Below, piece by piece: positions 24,917 to 36,705 of a stretch of DNA of 64,000 nucleotides. The stretch is from Symbiodinium natans. Lineage: Eukaryota > Sar > Dinophyceae > Suessiales > Symbiodiniaceae. The position numbers and the translations under genes are program-made. The stretch lies in the NCBI GenBank assembly GCA_905221605.1, contig CAJNDS010002726.1, forward strand, positions 1 through 64,000, read 5' to 3'. How positions within the stretch are numbered: the stretch's first letter is position 1; every line of letters begins with the position of its first letter. The notes beneath the pieces are model-generated. The model searched no databases. It saw only the letters and a program-made list of their open reading frames with translations, and was not told the origin of the DNA.

Positions 24917-25614
24917 GGGTTCCCCACTTTCCTGTCAGAAGAGCGTCTGATGAGGTGGTCTGGTGGTCCTTACTTGGTACCCTTTGCCCCGCAAGCACCC
25001 GACACACTCCGTGCTCAAGTAAATCGTGGATCTTTCCATAACCAAAAGCCTGCCCTCATGAATGTTTCATTGCGCAGCAACGAGAAGTTTACATAGCAGC
25101 TGGTTTTGAAAGGCCTCGAAAGCCTAGCAACCTGAAGCCCATTCTCTTCTCCATAATCGCTCGCCGGACTCGTCAAGACTCAGAGAAATCCGCTCCTGTA
25201 GCCTCTCTGTATCCAACATACATTCGAAGTGTTCGTGGGTGGAAGCTGCCGTTGGATCGCGGTTTACACCACCGAAGCTCGCGATCAACTGATTTCAGGG
25301 CCTTGGAGTGTGGGCTTCCCAGAGATACTTCGAGCAGTGTGGATCCTTGCTTCATTACCTTCAGGTTTCTACAAAGGGGGAGCGGCCAGTCAAGCAAGGC
25401 CATGTGCATCGCAGCTACGGTAGCGCCAAGCTTTGTTCCTAACCCGAAAAATGCTTTGCAGCGGACGTCGCAAACAAAGGGCCCAAGGGGAAGAGCCTCG
25501 GTCTACGGAAGGCGGGCAGACCCGGTAAGAGGCAAAGATTGGGGCTATACATAGGGTTCTTTGACATGTTGTACGGCGACACCTGCACGTGCACAGGGGG
25601 CGGGCAAAGAGGCG

Positions 25615-25725
25615 TCGCTGCATGAGACCCTCGGGAACCTCGACCAGGCGGAAGTTCTTGTGGAATCTGGCAGAGCCATACAAAGCTGGGCAGAGCTACG
25701 CAGAGCTACGCAGAGCTACCCCTAA
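25615..25725 (+). CDS. candidate terminal exon, helical-repeat-like
   Basis: The frame reads SLHETLGNLDQAEVLVESGR and AIQSWAELRRATQSY and ends in TAA at 25,723. The G-N-x-D-x-A-x-x pattern resembles one TPR-type helix, but one unit is too little for a call. The last codons overlap a short GAGCTACGCA tandem repeat. Confidence 0.35.
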   Translation, partial: SLHETLGNLDQAEVLVESGRAIQSWAELRRATQSYP

Positions 25726-26277
25726 GCAAGATGCGCTTAAATTCAGTATGGGGAGCTGGAGTAATTTCTGGCGAGCGAGACATGTTTTTGATCGTGGTGT
25801 CTCTTGCAGCTGAGCATGCAAACAGTCCTGAAGAAAGTTTACGCCACGAACAAGGCAGGGGCAGATTGAGTGAGCCACAACCAGTGCATGCTGTGAACTA
25901 CAATGAGGGCTGAAGAGACATGCAAGTTGTTTGTGGGGCCGGAACCCAACCCAAATCATTCAAGTGATGCGATCGTCCGCAAAAGAACTTCCCCCTGTCA
26001 CTTGTCAGTGCCACTTCATCGTGGCTGAATGCACGATAATTCACACACCGGACTTGTTTAGCGTGGAGTCATTCGACAGCCCCAAACGACTTTACCCATC
26101 AAAGCCCCCTGAAATCTCAGCTCCCTGCACCAGCGAACCCTCAGGCCCTAAATGCAACAGTCTTGCAGGCCGTTAATGCCGCAAGCCCGAGAAACAACGA
26201 CCGAGCCGGAAGCCCCCAAATCCATACAAAGCTACACAAACCTCCACAAAGCCTTTACATAAACCTTCAACTATAGA

Positions 26278-26370
26278 AAGAAAGCCCTCCATGGGAAGGC
26301 CACAAAGTCGGCCGTGCAGCTGTGCCTGACTGAGGAGCTCGCGTTGAACCAAGCTCCCCAACTCCCGTAA
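26278..26370 (+). CDS. candidate exon, unknown protein
   Basis: The frame reads KKALHGKATKSAVQLCLTEE and LALNQAP, with a possible AG|G start at GGGAAG|GCC inside it. A 215-codon minus-strand frame covers the same DNA, but its composition is poor. The family is unknown. Confidence 0.3.
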   Translation, partial: KKALHGKATKSAVQLCLTEELALNQAPQLP

Positions 26371-27801
26371 ATTGGAAATGGGAGTCGGTGCAGCGACAGT
26401 GAGGCGAACGAGCACTGAAGCGCTAGGGCAGGAATGGGTTTCCAGGCTACTGGTGGGGTGGATGGCAGAGTTGGAATGAAGCCCTTCCCACAGCTGAAAA
26501 GAAGATCGATCGAAGGGTTTTGGAAGCCAGTGGGGGGGTTCAAAGCTTTCAAAGAGAATCGCAAATTTGTACCATGTTGTACGTCTGCCGCTCTCTCTGA
26601 GGAGTCCGACCAGCGCCTGTGGATTCTCGAGGCCTCGTTTCCCACATTTTCGGGCTTGTAGGCCTTTGTAGACCTGACCCCCAGAAAACAGCCCAAGCCT
26701 TAAGCGGAGTCCAAACACGCTGTACACGGACCACCTTGGCTCGTAGCAGCACATCGAAGTCGTAAAGGCACCTACATTCCGGCACACCCAGAAAGAAACC
26801 CCATGAAAACAAAAAAACAACTCATAGAAGCTCGCAGCCAGGATGCTTGGCCTGCCGTGGAATCCCTGGGATTGTGGCTGGGGCTGCCGACTTGGGGGGG
26901 TCAGATGTTGCTTTCGACCACTCTGCTGAAGCTACGAGTGCAAGCATTTACAATCTAACCCTCCCAGAGACCGATTTCGCGGCTCAGGTTCAGGCATTGG
27001 AGAGAATTTGCATCAAGGGATACTGCTTTCCGGGTATTGAGGCACGTGGATAAGTTTCAAGGTCTGCTTTGTGACTGAAAGCTCCGCCTGAAGTTCCCCG
27101 TATTGACTTTATATTGACTTTGGGGGCATCGGGCTTCGAATCGGCATTCACGTTCTAAGGAATGTTAGGATCAGTAGGTTGAATTGGTCGCAATGCAAAT
27201 GGATAGAAGGGAGCTGGGCCAAGCAGCTCAGACCCGGAGTTGACCGTGACCGCAACTGGGATCCTGACCACCCCCCCCTTCGAAGCCCTCAAACACCTGC
27301 GAAGGCACCCAACCTCTGCCCCGCGGATACCCCACAGGTGGCCCACGAGCGAGGACGCGGCACGCAGAGAGGCGGCTGCCTGGCCATGGTTTCATATGGT
27401 TTCATGTGTCCAGGAAGCTCCTGGTCCTAAGCCGTAAATCCTGACCAGCCCTAAGCTTGTTTTGCGAGGAGAATTCTTTGCGTTACGGGTCTCTAAGATC
27501 TAGCAGGCCTTGAGCAGCAGCCATCAAGATTGCGGCGCAAGTTGTTTGATCTGTAGGCCGTTTAAAAAGGAATATCAACTTGAGTTGAATATATATTCGC
27601 TGATTTCCCGACACTGCGCGAATTACCTGATACTCCCACAGCCGCTAAAGCCGCGGTCCCGGTCTGTCCGGTGGCGGCTTCTAAGTTCCCACTTTCGCCT
27701 TCGGGTGGGTAGTTGAGGAGATGAAGCCCTCCATGGATACTGGATGGTATCATGTGTGGAGAGAGAGTTTTGTAAGAACTTTTCTGTATGGCTGAGCCGA
27801 G

Positions 27802-27921
27802 GACGTGGCGGCCATTGCGCGGCTGCAGCCCGAAGATGGCGGCGGCTTCAGCGCGGTGCTGCCAGGCGCATTCCACATGGCGCGTCATTTCACAAAGTGC
27901 TTCGGAGATGTCGAGTTTGCT
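27802..27921 (+). CDS. candidate exon, unknown protein
   Basis: After GCCGAG|G the frame reads DVAAIARLQPEDGGGFSAVL, PGAFHMARHFTK and CFGDVEFAAG, with strong G/C third-position bias. The family is not recognised. The 3' border is probably near 27,921. Confidence 0.38.
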
Positions 27922-28413
27922 GCCGGGCTTTCAAGGGCCTTAAGTGCGTTTAAGGGTTGCGCTGTGCTGAAAAAGGTTTGGGTTTCTTAAGAGAGTGTCT
28001 TTGGGCGTGGCTTTCTGCATATTAAGGTTTAAAGCTCAACGCAGGACCTCAACGTTTACTGTTGGGTTTTGATGACTCCCAGTCCAGGGTTGGTCGCAAG
28101 AAGTTAAGTTCGGGCTCGCAGCGAGGCGGCGTGGACGAGGCGGCTCTGCTGCACTACAGCCCCTGACCCCAGAAGCCAGCCTTTCCACGATTCGTACGCC
28201 CAGGGGCCAACCCTGAGCCTTTAACCCAAACATCCCCCGAGCAGACGAGTATCCTGACACCCCTCGGGCTCTTATTGTATCTTAATGTCATTCAGCTACA
28301 ACTTCAGGATTCAGCGTGTGTCCTGCATCCGTCAAGCCTAGACCCAAAGAGGCGCTACTGTACACATCCTACAAAGCCCGTGAGAAAACCGTCGAAACTG
28401 TCCTTGAAAGGAG

Positions 28414-28500
28414 ATGGGCGTGGAGCTGGCAAAGGAGGAGCCCGCTGAAACCGAGGCGCCGGGCTCTGGGCCCTCTTACTCGAAATCCCGTGACGCTTTC
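28414..28500 (+). CDS. candidate exon, acidic
   Basis: The frame reads MGVELAKEEPAETEAPGSG after GAAAGGAG. The start ATG may be internal. It is an acidic linker-like sequence of unknown family. Confidence 0.25.
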
Positions 28501-28689
28501 GGCTTCAGGGCTTTCAAAGACTTTGCGGCTTGGGTAGGTTGGACTCCTGTTGGATTGGAGTGGGTTCTCTTTGGGACTTCGTGTGTGTTGGCATTTGATT
28601 ACTGCAGTCCTTCATAGGGATGCAACAAGCACGCACGGATCGTAAGACTTAAGAGTTTTGCCGAAAGAGAGTGCTTGGGTCTGGGGACA

Positions 28690-28894
28690 GCAGGCCTGCG
28701 TGGCCGAAGATGAGCCCAAAGTAGAAGACCCAGAGGCAGAAGACGCTCCTCGGCTCCGCTCTGCAAGGCATTTGATCAAACGACTCAACGTTGAAGAAGA
28801 CTGTGTTTGGGACTTCTTGCGCAGTCGCAGGACATGTTGTTTTTCCTTCAGAGCTTTTGCAGAGGACGCTCCAACAGAGTTAGCTTTAGAGTAG
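28690..28894 (+). CDS. candidate exon, acidic then basic
   Basis: The frame reads QACVAEDEPKVEDPEAEDAP and then RLRSARHLIKRLNVEEDCVW before TAG at 28,892. An acidic stretch followed by a basic amphipathic helix is typical of intracellular scaffold or nuclear proteins. The antisense frame is also open and Ser-rich, so strand is not certain. Confidence 0.3.
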
Positions 28895-31146
28895 AGGACA
28901 GCACTTGAAGTCTTTGACATATCAAGAGGCCTCCGGTGTGCCCAAAGGCCCAGAAGACGCTACTCGTTCGGAAACGCTGAAATCTGAAAGCCCTGAGCTC
29001 CGGCTGGGAAACCTCAGACCCTGAAAGGCTCGGATCGGAAGGCCACATTGCGAGGTGCGACACACAGGCGAAACCGAACCTAATAACTTATCCGCGCAAG
29101 CCCAGACTCCGACGCCTCTGGATGCGGGGGATACCAAGCGGGTGGAGGGCAAGCTGCTTGGCGCAAGTTGCAGGTGCAACCATGTGCAAAAAGTGGGGTC
29201 TTAGGTCGTCGACACGTGAACCTCAAGTGAGGTTGAAGATGGAACCCGCATAGTGCATCTTAGTAGGGCCGAGAGTTGTTATCTTGTAGAGCGAAGGAGT
29301 ATAAAGAGACAAAGTAAGTCAGGCTGTTGTCAGGGTTTTGTTCGTCTGCGGCCAAGCCTTCAGCTTCGGTCGCTTGGCCAGAGGCCAGGGGTCGATAGCC
29401 ACCAGAGCGGCAACTTCTCGGGTTCACGACGGGGTGCATCCCTTCAGTTCGTAAAAAAGCATGTTTTTCTCTCTCGTGTTTTTTTTGTGCCCTTAATGTT
29501 TGGTTTGGTCCGCCTCCACAGGAGAGTTTTTGGATGTTTTCGGTTTCCCGACCCCCCAGCCCCCACCCCACCCCCACCCCCCCGGCACCTCCGGACAACA
29601 GACAGTCTGGGCACCAGGGCAGCCTGCGGTCCCACTTCACAACTTACCCAGGCATTGCAAGGGCCAAATGTGCGATTGAAGCCTGAGGCACTAAGTCACT
29701 TGGAGCTGTCGCAGCGTGACCAAGTAGACTGCAGATCTGCTGGGCCCCCAAAGTCCTAGTTTGCTGCAAGCTCCTCAACATTAGCACCCAACCCCAGGCC
29801 CCAAGTCCTCCTCGAACTTCCAGCAGCCACATAACCACTGGGGTTTAGGCTGCAAGTGTCCGCTTCGTGTTGGCATGAGAAGGATTTGCTGGTTTGATTT
29901 TACGGGCAGCCAAGGCCCAGCGGCCCTCTAGGTGCCCTGGGCCAAGCGCCGCCAGAGCCAGGTGCCGCCGGCGGAGGCCCATGGCCACATCGGGTTGCAA
30001 GGGTAAGGGATATGCTCTTCGGCCTTCGGCGGAGCTTGGGTTTTTGATTTTGGAATGCGAACACCTTCCGCACCTCGAAGCCTTCCACCCTTGACCTTTA
30101 TCTGGGCTTCGAGCAAGCTAGAAAGGGCATCTCGGAATGCCAGTCACAAACCTCTGCATTTATCCTGAGACCCTGGAGAGTTGAGCTGCGCCTGAGCAAA
30201 GGTCAGCAAGGCCCAGTGCTCCTTAAGACTAAAGCCACTTGGATCACCCCAAGCACCTTGAGCAAAACACGCCTGTAAGAGCCCTGTGGCCATGTTCACA
30301 AAGACTTGCAAGAGGTGGCCGTGGGCTCTTCTCAGCTGTTTGCTCTGCGCGGCTAGGCTAAAGATTCGGTTGTTGGATTTCCTGTGTGATTTCAATCTGG
30401 TGACTTGCGTCTTAGACGCATACATATACGTATACATCGTACACATGTATATGTAGAACATCGATAAATCGTCAACCAAAATTCTCATAAACACATGCTA
30501 TGCGTTTATGATGGTTATGATTCAAGCTGAGAGACTTCGGGGAGTTTGAGCTTCAAGGCTCGGAAGGGATCAGGGTATGGGCGTGGGTTACGTAGAGGGC
30601 TCCTTTCAGCACTCCGCCGAGCCGCAGAACCCTTGCCCCTGGCGAAAGCACACAGTCCTTCCATGTCCTTCCCGCAAGAAATAGCTGACTATTGCTGGCA
30701 TGGAAGGGCGGGACTGACGATCAAGGCTGTCCCTGCTTGGGACGTGGCTAGGGTTCTCTGGATTCTATGGTCCGCGTGGTACTATGTGTTGCAAAAAGCC
30801 AATCAGTTTGACCCCCTTGCCTGAACGCGATGAGGCCAGCGGACCTGCGCTGTGCGATTGACGGGCGCATTTGCACAGAGCCGAATCGCAGCACATAGCG
30901 CCGGCAGGGCTTCAGGGTCTGGAGGGTCCGTTGGGTCTGTCGGGTCTGGAGCGTCTTGCAGTTTGTTGGTGCCGGTTGGGGTTTTCGGGTTTTGCCCCAG
31001 GTTGGAAACTCGGTTTCTTGTTTAAGGTGCTGTGCACCGCCTGATCTTCCAAGATCAGTTTCATCTATTTTGGGCATCCCATTGACGGGTCTCTATATGT
31101 TTGGCATCGCTGGGGAGCCTTGGCTGCAAGGGCTGTGCTCCTCCAG

Positions 31147-31206
31147 GCCCATGTTGGCTGCGCCAGGAGGAGACCTCTTGGATGAAGCTTGGCACAGAAA
31201 TATTCG
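31147..31206 (+). CDS. candidate exon, unknown protein
   Basis: After CTCCAG|G the frame reads PMLAAPGGDLLDEAWHRNIR. The composition is good and the border is of the AG|G type. The family is unknown. Confidence 0.28.
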
Positions 31207-31815
31207 TACCCTAGTCTCCTCAAACCGACACAATCCTGGTTCCCCCCGCAGCACCGAAGCCCTGCAACAGCAGCAAGCTAAAACCCTGGATGCATGAATC
31301 TTGAGGTCCTCAGACCCTACTCTACACCTGTTGCTCATGACGTGAGCACAGAAAACACCGACACTTTTCAGCTCTGAATCCAGACAGAACCCCACACCCT
31401 GCCCAAGCCTTAGGTGTCCCAATTGCCCCTCTTGTGCGCGCGATTCTGCAAGTTGCATGTTGGGGATTTAGATGGTTGAAGGGACCTGCGTTCCGACAAC
31501 CGCTCGTCCCTCAGTCCTCAAGGTGCCTGATCTCCTTTGTCAGGGTGTTGGGGCAGTTGAAGAGTTTAGGGCAAAAAGCTTCTATCGTCAACCAACACTG
31601 GCGGCGATCCCCACTAAGGTTATTTACCAACGCTCTTCCATTATGTCTTGGCTGAGCCATCGCAACGTCTGCCCCGTCACTGGGGTTCCACTGAAGGTGT
31701 CCTGGCGCCGCTTTTGAAGGGGTGGATGGGGGTGAGGGTACTGGCTGGGGCTGCGAGGGGCATTCGTTGTACCCATGTCTCTCTCCTCACTGGGTCCCGA
31801 TGTTCATCTTGCCAG

Positions 31816-31863
31816 GTGGAGGACTTGCTGCCGGCATCCGTCGCACGCTTGCAAGCATGTCGG
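31816..31863 (+). CDS. candidate 48-nt exon, unknown protein
   Basis: After a pyrimidine-rich acceptor (CATCTTGCCAG|G) the 16-codon frame reads VEDLLPASVARLQACR, in phase 0 at both ends if it stops before GGTTTAG. Size and style match the micro-exons of the WrbA and ALG3 genes. Confidence 0.33.
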
Positions 31864-33351
31864 GTTTAGTGTTTCAGGAAGAAGGTTTTTAGTGTGCCCT
31901 TCGGTTTGAGATGTGGGATGAAGGTTTCAGGTTTCAGGGCTTCGTGTTTCAGGGTTGAGTTTTGCTGTCCAGGTTTGAAGTGACAAACGGACGTCCTGCT
32001 GGGCACTCCCCTACAGCCTCGCCAAACCACCCAGGACCGGTGTCTGTCGTTGCTCCACTGGGCCGCGCGGCAGGGGTAAGATGCTCCCCGTTGCACCCTC
32101 CGTGGTTTACGGCAGGACGTCAGCAGCGCTGGCAAGCCCCTTATTCGACCTCCCCCACGTGGCCCAAAGCCACGTTTCATGCCCCAGAATCTTCAACAGC
32201 ATCGAACGGTGTTGAGGTGCAACTGTAAATTGTGTAGGTCAGGGCTTTCGTGTTCAGGATTCTGTTTTGTTGGGAAGGGGCGGGGTTTTGGTTTGGAGTT
32301 AAGGGCATCAGGGCCTCAGGGTATGTGGTCGTTTTGTGGATGTTGCTATTGCTTCCGCCAGAGCTGCTGCTTGCAGATTTTTGTGCAAGGGAGACGGCCT
32401 GGACAGAGACCTCAGCACCCTTTCCTTACCCTGACAACCCCTAAGGCCCAACGTGGATTGTCTTCCAGCTTAAGTCCTTGTAACAAGATCCCGGGCCAGA
32501 CAAAAAACACGAAGAGAGCACCATGCATGGACTCTGTCCGGGCCTCTTTCATGCCTCTGTAGCTAGTGGTCAGCCGGTTCGTTTCAGGACCGATTGGCCG
32601 TTCAAAGGCCAAGGGTGCATACATGTTTAAGTGGCTTTGAGGATCCTGGATGAGTGTGAGCACTGGCACCTAATTTGCGTCTAGTTGTAGGGTCCAACGG
32701 TCCAACCCCCTCCAGCGCCAAAGCCCAGAGCCATCAGTCCCGAGTTCGCCTCCTAAGGAGGACCACCGCTCCCCAACCCTTCCCGGGTGCCTGCATCTGC
32801 CACTGGCTGGCACCGCGGCTTTGGTTGCAGCTTCACAAAAAAGGAAGGTTAGGCTTCAGATGGACTCTGATAGCTTCGGTGGCACTGGCAGTACACAGGA
32901 TTATTCGGGCCGCCGAGCTGCTAATGATTTACTTATCCTGGCCCTAGCCAGCCGAAACCAAAATCTGCATGTTTCGGGGGTCTTCGGGCCTTCGTCTTTT
33001 TGCACATCGAGTCAAGCAGCTTTTTTTGGGGGTCGCCTGGATGCCTGCATCCCCGCTTTGATGAAGGAGTGCCTAGAAACCCGAAGTTCCTTTGAAAACC
33101 TCAGCACCGCAAGTTCAGCACTTAAAGCTTCAATAGCTGCGAGCCACGGTTGCTTGTGTGGTGGCAGTGTGCAGAGCAAGTGCTCCGGCCGCTCTTCGTT
33201 TTTCGCCAGACTGCGACAAAAAAGAGTTGCTGTCGCTGCAAGCCTGTGGTGGGATTTTCTTGGTGTGTGCTTTAGTGCGTCAGAGTTCTCCTTTTTTGCA
33301 GGACCCTAAGTTAGATCACCAGTCACAACTAAAACCCTGAACACCTCGCAG

Positions 33352-33457
33352 GAGCGATTCTGGAGAGCTGGCGACCAGGTGTACTTGCGTGTGGACACGT
33401 CCCCTGGCGGAGTTCGTGGACTTATATGGAATGATCATGAGAAGGCTGACACTCTAT
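33352..33457 (+). CDS. candidate exon, unknown protein
   Basis: After CCTCGCAG|G the frame reads ERFWRAGDQVYLRVDTSPGG and VRGLIWNDHEKAD. A second frame downstream (WAEFVISYLRLADAALSIL, about 33,475-33,560) may be a further exon. The family is unknown. Confidence 0.3.
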
Positions 33458-34033
33458 TGCCGGGTGGGGGGTGTCCTCTGCATCATGGGCAGAGTTTGTC
33501 ATCTCGTATTTGCGGCTTGCAGATGCTGCTCTTAGCATCCTCAATCAGTTTGTGTTTCCTTCGTGGGGGGTGAGGGGCGATGCATTTTCGGAGCTTCACA
33601 GGCCCCAGAAACACATGTTTTCGAAAACCGGTCATTCGAAGCTTTTGTCTGCCCACCTGTCTGTCCTTCTGTTTGGTTGCCTTTGACGTGGTTCGTTTGT
33701 TTGTGCTAGGTTGGGTTCAGAGATCTGGGTGTGTTGGTCTCCTCAAAAAATCTGACAGTTCATTACTCAGGCTGAAGTTTGGCGGGGGTTGGCTCAGGGA
33801 CGAACTCCCTTTGGGAGGATGCAGCAGTTTAGTGCAAGAGCTGTCCGAAAGGACGATTCCACAGACATCGCAACAATCTTTGTGGCACATAAGCCCCAAG
33901 ACCTGGAATGTAAACAAAGCCGTCAACCCGAGCCTTCTGTTTCCACCCAAACCCTACTCAGTATGCTATGTGTTGGTTCATATGTGGCTGTTGTCTTGTA
34001 GAAGCCGTACCTCTAGTGCCTGAGCCGCAAATG

Positions 34034-34053
34034 CCCCCCCCCCCCCCCCCCCC
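34034..34053. repeat. poly-C tract, 20 C
   Basis: An uninterrupted run of 20 C in a region without an assigned gene. Confidence 0.93.
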
Positions 34054-35782
34054 TGATGAGGGTCTCCGTGCCAAGGCTCGGTGACGACACGATGCTCACC
34101 GCAGGGTGCCGAGCATCACGGGGACCCAGCCATCTCGGTTGGGGTGGGAACGGGAAGGGGACAAAGGGCCGCTGTGGAGTTGTTGAGTTTGCAGTATACT
34201 GTCAAAGTGGTCCAGCGCCATGTTTCAGGTGGGCTGTTCTGCGTCTGCTCATCGACTACCAAAACAGCCGGAAGGGAAAGCCCTTTTCAATGCTCGACCC
34301 AGCGGGTCTGCAAGCCCAAAGCCCCACACTCCCAATTCAACTCTCTCCCCATCTTGTGAACTCCCACGGTCTGCACCCGCGGCTGAAGTCCCAAACCGAC
34401 GTACGCCAGAGTGTAATAGAAGCCCAGCAGCCTCGCGAAACCCTATGTAGGCCTTGATCAACGACCCCAGCAATGGCATGGTGAACGCACCTCGGCTAGA
34501 AGTTCATAGGGCTTCGGGCAAGCTGAAGAGGATTGAGGGGGTAGGAGATGTCGAGCTCCTCACGTAGAAGAATTTGTTTTGGGATCGCTCCGGATTTGGA
34601 AGTTCTGGGAACCCCCTGCCCCAAACCCTGCGACAAAGAGAACGGTCCGTGAAAGCCTAGACGTGCCTAGACCCTTCAGCTGGAGCGGAATCTCCAGTAT
34701 TCCAGTATTCCCAAGTGCCTGCTCTGCAGAATGCAAAGCCCATAGCCATAGCCTATACTCATAAACCCGAAAAGGCCCCGCCCAAGCCTTTCGGGATCGG
34801 GGTTCAGCATTCTAATTCCAGACTGTAGCTTTGAAAGGCCTGAAGGCCTGCCGAGTGAAAAGGATGTGTATCCGCTCGGGCTCAGGGCTTGAGGCGTTCG
34901 GTGTATGCTTTTCTTCTCCGGCCGTCTCAAAACTCGGAGTTCTGAGAACGGGTACCAGATTCTCTCATCCGAGGTATCCTTTGGGGGAGTCTGCCGGCCA
35001 CGCTTGGGACGTTCGGTGGCCTTCCGCCACCTCACGGGCTTCCTTGTTGGGTGGAACATCTTGGCCACAAGGTCTCCAGAAACAGAGATGATGTTAAAGC
35101 CAAGATCTTTGTGAAGTTTTGTCGCTTCTGATTCTCCGGTAGATCAAAGCCTTCCTTCCGGAGCAGAGAAGAGTAGCAGAGGCTTCTGCAAGTTGCCCGA
35201 GGTCCAAGGTCGCACGGTCGCACGCATCAACACGCAGTTCCAGTTCTTGCCTTAGTCTACGTAATCAGTGAGGGCCCAACACCCCGCCAAGCCCTAAACC
35301 CTATCTACAAGCCTCCAAACACTGAGTCTTTAGATCTACGAGCCAGGGAAACTGGGCCAGGGCTTCGGATGGACCACCCCCAGCTAAGGGTCCCTGTGAA
35401 ATTGGGAGGCCCATATGCCACAGCAATAGAAGATACACCCACCCAAGTACCTGGCATTATGCAGCAGGTGCTTCTTTTCCCTCATCATCTTTAAGCCGAA
35501 TTCCCTGCAAATCCTATCTTCAGAAAAGAAGAAAGCCATGTGCCAGGTCACGTGCCCTCTCGAGTCAGCACGCCAGTACTCTGGGCAGGCACACCTTTTA
35601 TAGGGTCCTCCCCGAGGCTTATTTTCGTGGTTTCTTAGGCTCAGAGCGATTGCGGCAAAGTGTCACTTCACCCTTGGTTCCTACACGGAGTATTTCACTC
35701 TCTTCCATGGCTATCTCCAGAACAACGAATACTATATGTAGCACACTATGCAAGCCCATACAAAACATGCCGTATCCATATA

Positions 35783-35810
35783 GATAGATAGATATATATA
35801 TATATATATT
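35783..35810. repeat. (GATA)/(TA)n microsatellite
   Basis: A short TAGA block runs into (AT)n within a relatively AT-rich stretch (35,700-35,960) that separates the candidate-exon region from the TIR-like gene. No gene is seen in it. Confidence 0.85.
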
Positions 35811-36705
35811 CGCTCGATTCAGATATCTGGCAAAGCAGGCTCTAAGAAAGGCGGAGATAGTTCAACCAGCTTTTAGGCGCGAAACTGAAATGCTCAGCAA
35901 GAGATTCTTCACCAGCAGCAATTTATGGCATCCAACCTAAATCAACACCTAAACATTACACCCACAACAACCGCTCCCAATACCCTGAACCACCCTAAGG
36001 GCCCCGGATCACCCTTGAGTGCAATTGGGTAATCGTAGAGCCACATCCTACCTCTTCGTGGGTTCCGAGCGGGCAGGTTTAGGTTTAGGCTAAACGCTAA
36101 AGTCTAAACCCTGACTCTCCCTAAAGTTTTTAACCCATTCCCACTTTCGACTCCCCGCCGAAATACACCGAATCCCTGTACAGTAGAGAACCCCCGAAAT
36201 AGGCACCAACTTTTTGGATAAGGCTGTGGTGGAGGGGGGGGGGGGTGGGGTGCGCCTCACAGGTTTGACGGGCCCAGGGTCTGCCTGAAGTGGGGACTTG
36301 CGGTTGAGGGTTTAGGGTTGATCCCTGAAAGCATCCAGAGTCATATAGACATTCGATTCCCAAAGTTTTCAGCGACCACAAAGACGAACTCGCCAGTCCT
36401 GGGTGGATCTTGGCTGCCGACTTGGGAACGTTCCTGGAGGTACGGCGGGTAGGGACAGAATTTGTGGCTGAGTCGAACTGTTGTGGAAGCTAGACAGGAG
36501 GGCGTGAGTTTTCTTCGTCGTTTGTCTGAAAGGGAGACCAAAGAAGTTCTCATGATATTCTAAGCAGCAATGCAGGATGCTGTCAGTGGCTTGTTAGTGC
36601 GGCAAAATCGCAAGGTGCCTGCAGATAACATGGCACAGCTAGCAGCATTGCTAGGATCAGCTATTTCGCAACCTGGCCAGCAATGGGTCTGCATCTATCC
36701 ATGTT

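Larger units (their letters stand above)
15241..36500. other. long region with only candidate exons
   Basis: No gene can be named across this 21-kb stretch. It contains many short + strand segments with protein-like composition and AG|G starts, listed separately. They resemble the exon size and border style of the WrbA and ALG3 genes in this window. They probably belong to one or more intron-rich genes of families I do not recognise. Degenerate telomere-like words (GGGTTTAGGG near 18,455-18,470 and 19,690-19,705), a relatively AT-rich patch at 23,320-23,530 and short tandem repeats (GAGCTACGCA at 25,690-25,720) fill the rest. Confidence 0.5.

Noticed and set aside
26173-26820. A 215-codon minus-strand frame
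   Set aside because: Composition is irregular with no domain, and a better short + strand candidate lies in the same DNA.
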